The notes under the pieces are model-generated. The model saw nothing but the letters and a program-made list of their open reading frames with translations, did not search any database and had not been told where the DNA came from. Below are positions 52,604 through 62,227 of a stretch of DNA of 64,000 nucleotides, piece after piece. The stretch's first letter is position 1; every line of letters begins with the position of its first letter. Both the position numbers and the translations under genes were made by a program. This DNA comes from Paralteromonas sediminis (GTDB lineage Bacteria > Pseudomonadota > Gammaproteobacteria > Enterobacterales > Alteromonadaceae), in the NCBI RefSeq assembly GCF_003820355.1, contig NZ_RPOK01000006.1:186001-250000 (forward strand), in the 5' to 3' direction.

Positions 52604-53221
52604 TTGTCCAGTCCTTTTCAAAACAGACTAGTCGGCACTGTGATATTAGTGGCGCTAGCGGTCATTTTCCTGCCTGATTTTTTAGACGGCAAAAAAGAGG
52701 CGCGAGAGCCTTTATTCGAAAGTGTGCCTGCGGTACCTGATAAAAAGCCTATAGTGAACCCTGAGCCATTTCCCTTGGAACGGGTCGAAAACAATGCCCA
52801 GCGACCGGTTGAGATTGTCGCCGCTGCGGCAGATGACGATGCCCTGAAAGACAATGAGTCAACTGTCGATGAAAGCAGTCAGGAAATGCCACCTTCATCG
52901 GATGAAAATACTATACCCTCTGCTCAGGATTTGGCGAATCAGACCGTGATTGAAAAACCTGACCCCTCACTTTCAGGTGCAGGTTGGGTAATCCAGTTGG
53001 GTAGCTTTCGGCATGAAAAGAATGTCAGGCTTTTACTGGATAAGCTAGAGAAGGCCGGTTACCGCGCATTTAGCCGTCCCATTCAAACGCAGTCTGGCCC
53101 GTTAACCAAGGTGTTTGTCGGTCCGGATGTGCAAAGAAGCAAGTTAGAGGATTCCTTACCCCACCTAAAATCACTGACAGGGCTTAATGGTAAAGTCACG
53201 CGCTTTTCTGTCTCGCCATAG
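52604..53221 (+). CDS. dedD: DedD: SPOR domain cell-division protein
   Basis: The 205-residue protein starts at TTG 52604 behind an ideal AGGAG. It has one N-terminal transmembrane helix (LVGTVILVALAVIFLPDFL), a Pro/Glu-rich linker and a C-terminal SPOR domain (GWVIQLGSFRHEKNVRLLLD to KVFVGPDVQRSKLEDSLP). SPOR domains bind denuded septal peptidoglycan; DedD helps constriction in E. coli. The order folC-dedD-cvpA-purF is conserved. Confidence 0.93.
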   Translation: MSSPFQNRLVGTVILVALAVIFLPDFLDGKKEAREPLFESVPAVPDKKPIVNPEPFPLERVENNAQRPVEIVAAAADDDALKDNESTVDESSQEMPPSSDENTIPSAQDLANQTVIEKPDPSLSGAGWVIQLGSFRHEKNVRLLLDKLEKAGYRAFSRPIQTQSGPLTKVFVGPDVQRSKLEDSLPHLKSLTGLNGKVTRFSVSP

Positions 53222-53305
53222 GTACAACAAATCGTGGTATTCAGAATGGCAATCATATAGAATGCGCGCCATCTTGACGTTCTTCAAGCAGTCTGGGTGA
53301 GTTAG

Positions 53306-53797
53306 TTGTTAAACTGGATAGACTTTGCACTTATTGGTGTAATAGCGCTTTCTACAATCATAAGCATTGTAAGAGGGTTTATTAAAGAGGCTATATCACT
53401 AGTTGTGTGGTTTGGCGCACTTTTTATCGCTAGCCAGTTTTATCCTGACGTCGCTGTTTATTTCACTTCAATTGAAGATGCTGTGCTGCGCAATGGTGCG
53501 GCGATAGCTGTGCTGTTCGTTTCCACACTGATTGTCGGTGGATTGGCCAACTACACCATAGGCCAGTTGGTGAGGGTCACTGGATTATCGGGCACAGACA
53601 GAGCTCTGGGTGCAGTTTTTGGTGCATTGAGAGGCGTATTGATTGTGAGTGCACTATTATTCTTCGTAGATACGTTTACGCCTTCCTCGGAGGCACAATG
53701 GTGGCAAGAGTCTGTGTTAATTCCGGAGTTTGCCGTCATCATCGAATGGTTCTTTGAATACGTCAAAGGTAGTTCAAGTTTTGTTAAACCCGCTTAA
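53306..53797 (+). CDS. cvpA: CvpA family membrane protein
   Basis: The 163-residue protein starts at TTG 53306 and has four transmembrane helices, with LNWIDFALIGVIALSTIISI at the start and the CvpA signature RGFIKEAISLVVWFGALFIA. E. coli CvpA is needed for colicin V export and for tolerance to deoxycholate; the mechanism is unclear. It lies just before purF, as in most gammaproteobacteria. Confidence 0.92.
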   Translation: MLNWIDFALIGVIALSTIISIVRGFIKEAISLVVWFGALFIASQFYPDVAVYFTSIEDAVLRNGAAIAVLFVSTLIVGGLANYTIGQLVRVTGLSGTDRALGAVFGALRGVLIVSALLFFVDTFTPSSEAQWWQESVLIPEFAVIIEWFFEYVKGSSSFVKPA

Positions 53798-53812
53798 ACA
53801 TAGGTATTACTG

Positions 53813-55330
53813 ATGTGTGGTATTGTCGGAATTGTAGGAAAATCGCCAGTTAATCAATCACTTTACGATGGATTAACGGTATTACAGCACCGAGGTCAGG
53901 ATGCCGCTGGGATCATGACCATTGATAATGGTGAGCTCAACTTGCGTAAGGCCAACGGTTTAGTACGTGATGTGTTTCACACACGCCATATGAAACGTCT
54001 TACGGGTAATATGGGTATAGGGCATTGTCGTTATCCTACTGCGGGTTCTTCGAGTTCTGCAGAAGCCCAGCCTTTTTACGTCAATTCTCCCTTTGGCATT
54101 GCTTTTGCGCACAACGGTAATTTAACCAATGCCCACGAACTGAAAGAAAACTTGTTCAGAACGGCTCGCCGTCATATGAACACAACGTCAGACTCTGAAG
54201 TGTTATTAAATATTCTTGCTCATGAGATTCAGCAAATTCCTGATCTGGATATCGCACCTCAACAAATGTTTGATGTTGTTGCTAAAGTTCACAAGCAAAT
54301 TCGGGGAGCCTATGCAGTGGTTGCAGCTATTATCGGGCAGGGCATTGTTGCCTTTCGCGACCCCAATGGCATTCGACCTCTTGCGCTGGGCAAACGCACC
54401 ACTGAGTTGGGTGATGAATTCATGGTGGCGTCTGAGAGTGTTGCACTTGATGCCGTAGGCTTTCAGTTTATTCGTGATGTTGCGCCCGGTGAGGCTATTT
54501 ACATCACCGAAGCGGGCGAGCTGCATACCAAACAGTGCTTTGAAGCACCGACTCACACGCCTTGTATCTTTGAGTTTGTTTATTTTGCCCGTCCTGACTC
54601 ATTTATTGATGGTGTGTCTGTGTATGCCTCCAGGGTAAATATGGGGCGCAAGCTAGGTGAAAAGATCAAACGTGAGTGGGCCGATTTAGATATTGATGTC
54701 GTTATCCCTATTCCTGAAACCTCCATGGATGTAGCGCTTCAAATAGCGAATACCCTGCAGTTGCCATATCGGCAAGGCTTTGTAAAAAACCGCTACATTG
54801 GCCGTACATTTATCATGCCTGGCCAGACCATGCGCAAAAAATCAGTACGACGTAAGCTAAACGCCATATCTTCAGAATTCAAAGGTAAGAATGTACTGCT
54901 GGTAGACGATTCTATTGTACGTGGCACTACTTCGGGGCAGATTATCGAGATGGCCCGAGAGTCCGGTGCGAAAAAAGTGTACTTTGCCTCTGCTGCTCCG
55001 GAAATTCGATTCCCGAATGTGTATGGCATTGATATGCCTTCGGCCAATGAATTAATTGCTTACGGCCGTGAGATTGAACAAATCTCCGATCTTATTCGCG
55101 CTGATGGGCTAATCTTCCAGGATCTGACAGACTTAGTTGAAGCTGTTAGAGAAGAAAATACAGCCATTGAGCAGTTTGAAACATCGGTATTTGACGGCAA
55201 CTATGTGACTGCTGACATTGACCAAAGTTACCTGGAACGTATTGATATGGCGCGCGGTGAACAGAGTCGAAAAGCCCCAGTGTTGCAGGCTGAACTGACG
55301 AACCTAGATATCCATAACTTGGACAGCTAG
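53813..55330 (+). CDS. purF: Amidophosphoribosyltransferase PurF
   Basis: The 505-residue enzyme opens MCGIVGIVG, so Cys2 becomes the N-terminal glutaminase nucleophile after Met removal. The PRPP-binding loop [15 protein letters not shown] marks the phosphoribosyltransferase domain (about 362-376). It makes 5-phosphoribosylamine from PRPP and glutamine, first step of purine synthesis. It is the last gene of the conserved block and starts 15 bases after cvpA. A PurR operator was not seen in the short gap. Confidence 0.96.
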   Translation: MCGIVGIVGKSPVNQSLYDGLTVLQHRGQDAAGIMTIDNGELNLRKANGLVRDVFHTRHMKRLTGNMGIGHCRYPTAGSSSSAEAQPFYVNSPFGIAFAHNGNLTNAHELKENLFRTARRHMNTTSDSEVLLNILAHEIQQIPDLDIAPQQMFDVVAKVHKQIRGAYAVVAAIIGQGIVAFRDPNGIRPLALGKRTTELGDEFMVASESVALDAVGFQFIRDVAPGEAIYITEAGELHTKQCFEAPTHTPCIFEFVYFARPDSFIDGVSVYASRVNMGRKLGEKIKREWADLDIDVVIPIPETSMDVALQIANTLQLPYRQGFVKNRYIGRTFIMPGQTMRKKSVRRKLNAISSEFKGKNVLLVDDSIVRGTTSGQIIEMARESGAKKVYFASAAPEIRFPNVYGIDMPSANELIAYGREIEQISDLIRADGLIFQDLTDLVEAVREENTAIEQFETSVFDGNYVTADIDQSYLERIDMARGEQSRKAPVLQAELTNLDIHNLDS

Positions 55331-55348
55331 GCTCGCTGTTATTGCGGA

Positions 55349-55948
55349 TCAGGAAGTAAAGACTGGTCCGCCTAACATTCCCCAAATGATGACCGAGCCA
55401 GTCATTAGAATAACCAACAATACTAAGCCACAAGTTACCACTGAACTAGAGTAAATGAAGCCTTTCTCTTCGGGAATGTGAAGCATGATCGGCACACCTG
55501 AATACAGCAGGTAAACCGAGTATGATAAACCGGCTAAACCCACCATCATAACGAACCAAAGTGCAGGATATAAACCTGCAAAGCCCACCATAAACAGTGG
55601 CGTTGCGGTATACGCAGCCAGTTCGAGTGCTTGCGTATAGGTAGGTTCGGCATCAAACGACTTGGCTAGCTCGTGCATCATAATAGCCAAAGCGACAACG
55701 CCCGCCACGAGACCAAAATACATGCCAACGCTAAATAGCATGGCGGTTTGTTCCGTGAGTCTGATTTTATCGCCTACACCAATACTCCAGCCTAAATGCG
55801 CAGACGCGTAATAGCAGACAACTGCTGGAATAAGCGCAATGATAGCTATATGGCTAAGTGCATAAATATAGCTCTCGTGTTTTTCATCAATGTCTTTCCA
55901 CTCTTCGCGTGGGTGAGTGTAGATACCCCAGAGGTGATTTAGAATCAT
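55349..55948 (-). CDS. Yip1 family membrane protein
   Basis: The 199-residue protein has five hydrophobic helices and the Yip1 domain opening HLWGIYTHPREEWKDIDEK, with the family PREEW motif. Bacterial Yip1 proteins have unknown function. The start lies 12 bases from a perfect inverted repeat. It converges with purF, 18 bases apart. Confidence 0.82.
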   Translation of the reverse strand: MILNHLWGIYTHPREEWKDIDEKHESYIYALSHIAIIALIPAVVCYYASAHLGWSIGVGDKIRLTEQTAMLFSVGMYFGLVAGVVALAIMMHELAKSFDAEPTYTQALELAAYTATPLFMVGFAGLYPALWFVMMVGLAGLSYSVYLLYSGVPIMLHIPEEKGFIYSSSVVTCGLVLLVILMTGSVIIWGMLGGPVFTS

Positions 55949-55960
55949 GTTTGCATCTTT

Positions 55961-55981
55961 ATGTTAACAAGGTGTTAACAT
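55961..55981. promoter_or_regulatory. Inverted repeat before the yip1-family gene
   Basis: ATGTTAACA (55961-55969) and TGTTAACAT (55973-55981) form a perfect 9-base palindrome with 3-base spacer. Both arms contain GTTAAC. It lies 12 bases before the minus-strand start at 55948, so a bound repressor or an RNA hairpin could affect translation. Confidence 0.35.
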
Positions 55982-56082
55982 GAGTGTGTCGGAATACGGT
56001 TAATTAATCAACACATTAAAGGAAATACTGACAAAAAAATCGGTTTAAGTTGTTTTAACAAGCGGTTATCTGCGCACCTTTA

Positions 56083-57264
56083 TTAGTGCCTCATTGCTTG
56101 TTGCAGTGTTAGACGGGTTAGGACAGGGCCTGCGAGTTCGAAAAAAACCGTCGTACTTACTACGACAGACAAAAGCACCTGTCGGTGGTCAGGAAAATAC
56201 TGTGCTGCGGCCAATGCTAGGCCTATTCCGACACCAGCCTGGGGTAACATAGCCAAACCCATCCAGTTCCTGGTCATCGCTGGGGCGCCACTGAGGGTCC
56301 CGCCAATAAAAGCACCCAGCCACTTTCCAAGACATCTGGTCACGGTGTAAACAAGGCCCAATAAGCCTATTGTTACAATGGCGCTCAAGTCAATACTGGC
56401 CCCCGCCAGTACAAAAAATAGCACCATAAATGGCCACTCAATATTTTCAATCTCGTGAAAAGGGTAGTCGTGATGACGGGCAAAGTTTGCAATACAAACG
56501 CCCATGACGATAGCAGAAATTAAATATGACACATGAAATGCTTGTGCTAAGCCGCCACACAATAGGACACACCCCATAGCTTCAATGAGCATAGGCTGAC
56601 CCGGTTTCATTCTACCTGTTAAGTAAGAAGCCGGCAGACCGATTGCCAAACCCAATAAAACAGCGCCGCCGATATCCCATGCCACAAAAGCGAGAGAATC
56701 TGCGATCGCATGTCCATTGATTGCTGATGCTATGGCAATACACACACCAAACAACAGCAGTGCCCAGGCATCGTCGATCGCCACTACCGCCAACAGTGTA
56801 TTGGCATAGTTTGACTGTAACTTGGATTCATCAATTACATCATAAATCGCTGCGGGTGCCGTAGCTGATGCTATAGCCCCAAGTAACAAAGCCACATCAT
56901 AGGACACACCAATCAATGCTGCACCAAGGTAGACCAGTATCGCTGTGACCAGCGCACCCATTAGGGAAATCCACAAAACCTGGCTACCGCTGTTTCTAAA
57001 TTGGGCAAAAACAAGCTTGCCTCCCAACAGGAAACCTACCATCAACAAGGCAATATCTGTGACAAGTTCAAAGCTATTAGTGAGCCCCTCAGGCAGCAGG
57101 TTTAACCCTTCACTGCCTGCAGCAACGCCAAGAAGTAATAAAAGGGTTACTCTTGGCAATGCTGTGCGTTGGCCTACAGCGTTCACTGCTAAGCTGATTA
57201 GGAGCAGGGCGCCAATGGCAATGAATATCGCTGACTGGTTGGAAATATCCATATTCGATAACAT
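56083..57264 (-). CDS. CPA2-type cation:proton antiporter
   Basis: The 393-residue polytopic protein has about 11-12 hydrophobic segments and the ion-binding ID-D motif AVVAIDDAWALLLFGV, as in CPA1/CPA2 Na+(K+)/H+ exchangers. ATG 57264 or 57252 may start it. No RCK or TrkA-N regulatory domain follows, so it resembles the short KefB/NapA-like type. It would exchange Na+ or K+ for protons, useful in a marine cell. It stands divergent from acpH. Confidence 0.85.
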   Translation of the reverse strand: MLSNMDISNQSAIFIAIGALLLISLAVNAVGQRTALPRVTLLLLLGVAAGSEGLNLLPEGLTNSFELVTDIALLMVGFLLGGKLVFAQFRNSGSQVLWISLMGALVTAILVYLGAALIGVSYDVALLLGAIASATAPAAIYDVIDESKLQSNYANTLLAVVAIDDAWALLLFGVCIAIASAINGHAIADSLAFVAWDIGGAVLLGLAIGLPASYLTGRMKPGQPMLIEAMGCVLLCGGLAQAFHVSYLISAIVMGVCIANFARHHDYPFHEIENIEWPFMVLFFVLAGASIDLSAIVTIGLLGLVYTVTRCLGKWLGAFIGGTLSGAPAMTRNWMGLAMLPQAGVGIGLALAAAQYFPDHRQVLLSVVVSTTVFFELAGPVLTRLTLQQAMRH

Positions 57265-57320
57265 AGTACACTCTTATTGGTCAGCATAATCGCTAATCTA
57301 TATAAAGCACAATACGCAGA

Positions 57321-57950
57321 ATGAACTATCTGGGACATCTCTATTTCGCTCAATCAACAGCAGACTCGCATATGGGGAGTTTGCTGGGAGACTTTCGTCG
57401 TGGCGTTGATATTAGCCAATTTAATACCGCAACCCTAAAGGCACTGGAAAACCATTACAAAGTTGACAAATTTACCGACAGCCATCCCAATGTACTTGCC
57501 TCAAAGCGTTTATTTCGTCCAGAAAATAGACGATTTTCAACGGTGGCGCTAGATATTTTATACGACCACTTTTTGATCCGTCACTGGAGCGATTATCACA
57601 ACCAGGCATTGCCTCATTTTACAACGGCTAGTTATTCGTTATTAAAAAAAAGGGTGCCTGTAATGCCTCCAAGAATGAAAGCGGTGGTTTTGCACATGAT
57701 AGAAAATGACGGCCTTAGCGTCTATCGAACCATGCAGGGGGTAGATAAAGCCATACAACACGTTGCGAACAGAATTAGATTTGCGAATACGTTTGCTACA
57801 TGTACTGACGATATCATGCAGCATTATGATGCTTTGTTAGACCATTTCTTAGTTTTTTTACCCGCTTTGATCAAGCATGTTCAACACGATAATCCAGAAC
57901 TTCCTTTACCGGGCCACTGTGAAAACGAAATTGGTCGTCAGGCAAAGTAA
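57321..57950 (+). CDS. acpH: Acyl carrier protein phosphodiesterase AcpH
   Basis: The 209-residue protein begins MNYLGHLYFA and contains MGSLLGDFRRG and DILYDHFLIRHW, signatures of the AcpH (DUF479) family, an HD-related metal phosphodiesterase. It removes 4'-phosphopantetheine from acyl carrier protein. The last 80 bases overlap head-on with the miaE gene. It is alone on its strand here. Confidence 0.88.
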   Translation: MNYLGHLYFAQSTADSHMGSLLGDFRRGVDISQFNTATLKALENHYKVDKFTDSHPNVLASKRLFRPENRRFSTVALDILYDHFLIRHWSDYHNQALPHFTTASYSLLKKRVPVMPPRMKAVVLHMIENDGLSVYRTMQGVDKAIQHVANRIRFANTFATCTDDIMQHYDALLDHFLVFLPALIKHVQHDNPELPLPGHCENEIGRQAK

Positions 57951-58650
57951 CTAGCTGGCGTTCTTTTTCGATAAAAAACGCTACTCTAGGCGCAATACTC
58001 TCAGTAGCGATTTGTTGCGCTAGGCTAAGATAATCTTCAAAGTGACGCGCTTCAGAGCGTAACAAAGAGACATAGAATTTACTGATGTTTTCTTCCATGA
58101 AAGGGGCGATAGCAGCAAACCGCTCACAACTTCTCGCTTCGATAATGGCACCACAAATAAGGGTGTCGATGAGCTTTGCAGGCTCGTGGGTTCGCACGCA
58201 TCGCATCAGGCCTTTTGCATAGCGTGAAGCGGTCAGGTTGTCATAAGAAATATCACGACTTTGCATAATTTCTAAGACTTGCTGAAAATGGTGAAGCTCT
58301 TCTTTAATTAGCAGTACCATCTTGCTAATCATTTCATCACCATGAGCGAAGTCAGATTTATTAATCAGCTTTTTAGACAAACTGATATGTTGAGAAAAGT
58401 CGCCATTCCCTATTTTTCGATAGACAAAGTCTTCAAATGGCTTTAGCCACGCCAATAATGCATCGCCACTTTCTTTATCAACGGCATAGCGTCTGAGTAA
58501 CAACATAGCCGTTTGTGCGGCCTTCAACTCGCAGTTTGCGTGATCAATCAGCAGAACAGCAAAATTTTCAGACCGTTTGGCTTGTGCAAGCCAGGTTTCA
58601 GGTGTTTTACAGCCAAGAAATGCATGTATGGGGTTAAGCAAAGTATCCAC
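57871..58650 (-). CDS. miaE: tRNA-(ms2io6A37) hydroxylase MiaE
   Basis: The 259-residue diiron protein has the ferritin-like ligands in LIDHANCELKAAQTAMLL and VLLIKEELHHFQQVLEIM, then IIEARSCERFAAIAP and LLRSEARHFEDYLSLAQ. MiaE hydroxylates the isopentenyl group at A37 of certain tRNAs using oxygen. Length matches the family. Its 3' end overlaps acpH by 80 bases on the opposite strand. Confidence 0.92.
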   Translation of the reverse strand: MDTLLNPIHAFLGCKTPETWLAQAKRSENFAVLLIDHANCELKAAQTAMLLLRRYAVDKESGDALLAWLKPFEDFVYRKIGNGDFSQHISLSKKLINKSDFAHGDEMISKMVLLIKEELHHFQQVLEIMQSRDISYDNLTASRYAKGLMRCVRTHEPAKLIDTLICGAIIEARSCERFAAIAPFMEENISKFYVSLLRSEARHFEDYLSLAQQIATESIAPRVAFFIEKERQLVTLPDDQFRFHSGPVKEVLDYRVEHA

Positions 58651-58737
58651 GATTTTTTCAGGTCATCTTGTTTGCGCTCATTATGCGTAGGCTGATTGTA
58701 GAATCAAGCAAAATGGCTGCTTATTGCGCCAATACAG

Positions 58738-59580
58738 TCACGTATTGTTTACCTGTAAACGCATAGGCGGTGCTTTTAACCAGTTGTGCTCATGATATTC
58801 GCTCTGCGCACAGGTTATATGTAGGGTAAACGCATGCCGAGATGTGTTTGAACGATTCGCTGAACTAAAATGCGGTAATACGCCATTAAATACCACCAAG
58901 GTGCCCGCTTTCACTTCAAGAGGCACAGCGGTTTCGTCTGCAGGCCAGGTAACGTCCGTGAGTTGTTCCAAATTTGTGGTGTTGTCCTCAAACCGTTTAA
59001 ATTGCTCCTGAAGTGGGTAAGTGGCACCGTTGGGGGCTACCTGCAAGCAACCATTATTGAGATTAGCGTCTTCAATGGCCAGCCAAAATGTGACAACGGA
59101 TTGCGGTGTTGTATAAAAGTAAGTTGCATCCTGATGCCAGCGAACCTCTCCACCAATTCTGGGCTGCTTGAAAATATACATGGACTGTCTTATTTCAGGT
59201 GCAACCACACCAAGATCGCGGGCGATGTTGGCAATGTCTGCAGACTGACTAAATTGTTTAAACGTTGGGTTCAGGTTGTGCAGAGCATGGCCAATCTTGT
59301 TAATGCTAAGTAACTTTTGCTGTGTGAGATGACCGTTGTCGTCAAAAGCTTCTTCTTCAAAAAAACACCGAACTTTGTCATCAGAGGATAAAAAGTAATC
59401 CTGTTGATTCGTGTAGGACTCTTTTGTTGAAAACGTTGCTCGTGTGGACTCCGCGTCAAATTGATCGACAATATCAAGCGCGGCCTGCCTGAGCTCATTC
59501 ATTTGTGCCAGACTAAAGGCATCCTCAATGACCACATACCCATTTTTCTGAAACGCGTGTTTCTGCTTGAGTGAAAGCAT
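58738..59580 (-). CDS. Phytanoyl-CoA dioxygenase (PhyH) family protein
   Basis: The 280-residue Fe(II)/2-oxoglutarate enzyme has the metal triad His149-x-Asp151 in VRWHQDATYF and His237 in VLPHFSSANRS, plus Arg248 for 2-oxoglutarate. It resembles PhyH-type oxygenases that hydroxylate acyl-CoAs or small molecules; no substrate can be assigned. It begins KQKHAFQKNGYVVIEDAF. It is 87 bases upstream of miaE on the same strand. Confidence 0.85.
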   Translation of the reverse strand: MLSLKQKHAFQKNGYVVIEDAFSLAQMNELRQAALDIVDQFDAESTRATFSTKESYTNQQDYFLSSDDKVRCFFEEEAFDDNGHLTQQKLLSINKIGHALHNLNPTFKQFSQSADIANIARDLGVVAPEIRQSMYIFKQPRIGGEVRWHQDATYFYTTPQSVVTFWLAIEDANLNNGCLQVAPNGATYPLQEQFKRFEDNTTNLEQLTDVTWPADETAVPLEVKAGTLVVFNGVLPHFSSANRSNTSRHAFTLHITCAQSEYHEHNWLKAPPMRLQVNNT

Positions 59581-59663
59581 AGTTCTTATTCGTTAAACAA
59601 GATAAAATCACCATAGCATTGGCAGTATCAGGTTGCCACTATCAACACAAAGTAGGAATGCTG

Positions 59664-60512
59664 ATGTCACAAAACAGTTTTTCTTGGTTATGTCCTTCTT
59701 GTCGGCAGCCACTTCACCACAGTTCTCGAAGTTGGACATGCATAAAAGGTCATCAATTTGATTGTGCTAAAGAGGGTTACGTCAATCTAATGTTGGCACA
59801 ACACAAGAACAGCAAGCAGCCGGGAGACAGTAAAGCCATGGTGGCGGCAAGACGGTCATTTTTAGAAAGTGGCAATTATGCGCCACTGGCGAATAAAATG
59901 GCCGAAATACTGTTGGCAAATATATCGACAGATGCTCACTCTCATAAACCATTTGCACTGTTTGATGCTGGGTGTGGTGAGGGGTATTACCTAAATTATG
60001 TTCAAGCGCATGTGGCACCTAAACTGGGCGTGGTGGAAAGTAGTGGCGTAGATATCTCAAAATTTGCTGTGCAAAAAGCGGCTAAACAGTACAAAGAGCT
60101 ACATTTTGCAGTGGCCAGTACCTATGCCATACCGGTTGCTGATGACTCGCAAGATCTGCTTATACAAGTGTTTGCTCCAAGTAGTGATGAGGAAGTTCAC
60201 CGCATTATTAAACCCGGTGGGTTTTGGTTGAGAGTCAATCCGGCCGCGGACCATCTTCATCAATTAAAGGCTCTGGTTTATGACAAGCCCAAAGCACATG
60301 ACATGAAGGTGTCCTCGCCACAAGGCTTCAAAAAAATTGTGACAGAGCGCCTGCGTTTTAACGTATCACTTGACGATAGGCAGAGCAGGGAAAGCTTGCT
60401 GATGATGACTCCTTTCTACTGGCAAATCTCCGAGCAAAAAAAGGCGCATTTATTGGCGCATTTACAGCAAGTCGAGGCCGACTTTCTGATTGAGTTGTTT
60501 CAAACTTGCTGA
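59664..60512 (+). CDS. rlmA: 23S rRNA (guanine745-N1)-methyltransferase RlmA
   Basis: From ATG 59664 (AGGA six bases upstream) the protein is 282 residues. The N-terminal zinc site is Cys10-x-x-Cys13...Cys26-x3-His30 (WLCPSCRQPLHHSSRSWTC), typical of RlmA. The SAM loop LFDAGCGEGYYLNYV and the motif GVDISKFAVQKAAKQY follow. RlmA methylates G745 of 23S rRNA. The family and length fit E. coli RlmA (269). Confidence 0.9.
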   Translation: MSQNSFSWLCPSCRQPLHHSSRSWTCIKGHQFDCAKEGYVNLMLAQHKNSKQPGDSKAMVAARRSFLESGNYAPLANKMAEILLANISTDAHSHKPFALFDAGCGEGYYLNYVQAHVAPKLGVVESSGVDISKFAVQKAAKQYKELHFAVASTYAIPVADDSQDLLIQVFAPSSDEEVHRIIKPGGFWLRVNPAADHLHQLKALVYDKPKAHDMKVSSPQGFKKIVTERLRFNVSLDDRQSRESLLMMTPFYWQISEQKKAHLLAHLQQVEADFLIELFQTC

Positions 60513-60583
60513 AAAGTCAGGCCCTGTAACTCTTTGTTTAATAGGTTACAATCGAATGCGTATTCCATCTTAATGAAAACGCT

Positions 60584-61420
60584 ATGATGTCTCTTTTATT
60601 CGCTGCACAGACTGTACTGTTTACTCCTCAACCTGATATCGCCCTTGAGATCAAAGGGACCCTTTCCCAAAAATCACCTTGGGTATTTTTTGCACCACAT
60701 GAAAATGAAAATGTGGTTAATGACTATGTTACTGAACAAGTGCGGGAAAAAGGCGGCGCCTATGTCGTGTTAAAACAGAACAATCAACGAGGTATAGCAC
60801 TTAAATTCGGTGAAGACGTTGTGGTAGTCGACCCCAATCGCATCTTTACCCAAAGAGGGATTCAGGCATCCATAAGAAAATCTAATTTAAACAAAAAAAT
60901 CAGTGAAGATTTGTTTGAGAAGGCCACGGAAAGGGCTTATATGTTGGGGCAATTTATTGTTGAAAACTTGGGCGGCAAGAATACGTCTATGACGTGGATT
61001 GCTACCCACAATAATACCCAAGGGTATACCGGTGATGGCAACACTGGCTATGGCACGATATCGATAAACCGATATCAGAAAAAGCTGTCAGAAGCGGCTG
61101 CGTATTTGGCTGATGTTCACAACGCGGGTAAAGATGAAGATGATCTGTTTTTTGTAACTGAGCAGCCTCACTTTGATGCAATGAAACAAGCGGGATACAA
61201 CACAGTCTTACAACACCCTCAAGTTGCCTGGTTAGAAGACGAAGATGACGGATCATTATCGGTTTATGCGGAAATGCTCGGTATCAATTACATTAACATT
61301 GAAGCTGAGCGACATGATGCCTTTTTAAAAACAGGTGAAAATCATCTGGACGAACAAATTGATATGGTGAATTTCACCATTCAAATGCTGTTAAATTCGA
61401 AAGAATACGCTACAAAATAG
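60584..61420 (+). CDS. Orphan protein with M14/AstE-like motifs
   Basis: I do not recognise a close family for this 278-residue protein. FFAPHENENVVNDYV carries HxxE, and VVVVDPNRIFTQRGI carries the D-x-N-R-x-F block; these resemble zinc ligands and the substrate arginine in aspartoacylase/AstE-type M14 enzymes. WIATHNNTQGY could give the third His. The N-terminal hydrophobic start (MMSLLFAAQTVLFTP) may be a signal or simply hydrophobic. It is flanked by rlmA and the DUF4287 gene. Confidence 0.5.
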   Translation: MMSLLFAAQTVLFTPQPDIALEIKGTLSQKSPWVFFAPHENENVVNDYVTEQVREKGGAYVVLKQNNQRGIALKFGEDVVVVDPNRIFTQRGIQASIRKSNLNKKISEDLFEKATERAYMLGQFIVENLGGKNTSMTWIATHNNTQGYTGDGNTGYGTISINRYQKKLSEAAAYLADVHNAGKDEDDLFFVTEQPHFDAMKQAGYNTVLQHPQVAWLEDEDDGSLSVYAEMLGINYINIEAERHDAFLKTGENHLDEQIDMVNFTIQMLLNSKEYATK

Positions 61421-61433
61421 GCGGCACAGGTAT

Positions 61434-62003
61434 CTAGCCTGAAGCATTGTAGGCCTGTTGAATGAAGTCAATCAGAATATCGTCAACGTCTGAAGGCGAT
61501 GTTAGGCGTATGATAAAATGGCACATCTTGCCTTTGGGTTGTGGAATTAACCGCTCATCGTCAGGCAACGATGGGATATTTAAGCCTAATTCAACTCGTG
61601 AATTAGTTGCTGGCCCAATCATGCAAAACTGCTTCTTTCTACGATAGCTGATGTACGTCTTTTTAGGTGCAATTTCATACCCGCCGAAGCTCTCAAGTTT
61701 TGCATCCAACAGTTCATGAATAGGTCTGAGGTGGGCTTTTTTATTTATATATAGATTGTCCAAGGGGTCATTGACAGAGTTTGTTGATGGCTCTTTGTCT
61801 TCTTTTACTTTTTTCGCATAGTGCACCAAAGTATTTGCGTCACCATAGCCTATCGAAAGCGATACCTTAAGGTGATCGACTTTTTGTTTGTGCTTGAGTT
61901 CCCCTAAGCTAACGACTTCCTCTACGAGTTCCTCAATGGATTTATGGGTTTTTGCTTCTATGTTTTTAAGCTGTGTTGCCAGCGCTTTGTCAACAATGGA
62001 CAT
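61434..62003 (-). CDS. DUF4287 and DUF5655 domain protein
   Basis: From ATG 62003 the product is 189 residues. The N-terminal 70 residues match DUF4287 (IEAKTHKSIEELVEEVVSL; SIGYGDANTLVHYAKK), the C-terminal 110 match DUF5655 (IAPKKTYISYRRKKQFCMIG, then SPSDVDDILIDFIQQAY). Function is unknown for both; similar fusions occur in many bacteria. Convergent with the orphan M14-like gene by 13 bases. The alternative GTG start at 62015 lacks a good ribosome site. Confidence 0.82.
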   Translation of the reverse strand: MSIVDKALATQLKNIEAKTHKSIEELVEEVVSLGELKHKQKVDHLKVSLSIGYGDANTLVHYAKKVKEDKEPSTNSVNDPLDNLYINKKAHLRPIHELLDAKLESFGGYEIAPKKTYISYRRKKQFCMIGPATNSRVELGLNIPSLPDDERLIPQPKGKMCHFIIRLTSPSDVDDILIDFIQQAYNASG

Positions 62004-62110
62004 GTTATTTTCCACAATGAGTGACTCGGTATGAATATAGTCAATCCATTCTGATACGTAAAATTTGCTTTTTTACGATTGTCTAAAAATTTTACACTTG
62101 AAAATTTATT

Positions 62111-62184
62111 CACCTGTTAGTGAAAAGCTTTTTTTGTAAGCACCTGTAAAATATAAGTAATTTATAATTGGCCTATAAATTGCT
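62111..62184 (+). promoter_or_regulatory. Sigma-54 promoter with upstream direct repeats
   Basis: TGGCCTATAAATTGCT (62169-62184) has GG at 62070+100 (62170-62171) and GC at 62182-62183, ten bases apart, as in -24/-12 promoters; it differs from TGGCAC-N5-TTGC only at AC. Predicted start is near 62195. CACCTGT occurs at 62111-62117 and 62141-62147, 30 bases apart, suitable for an NtrC-type activator. Confidence 0.65.
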
Positions 62185-62227
62185 TAAGAAGGTTTAGATG
62201 AAGTTTGAATGTATCTGGAGTCGAAAG

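Noticed and set aside
62198-62227. Upstream ATG as start of the PEP-CTERM-type gene
   Set aside because: It lies about three bases after the predicted sigma-54 transcription start, and the signal peptide starts at the next ATG.
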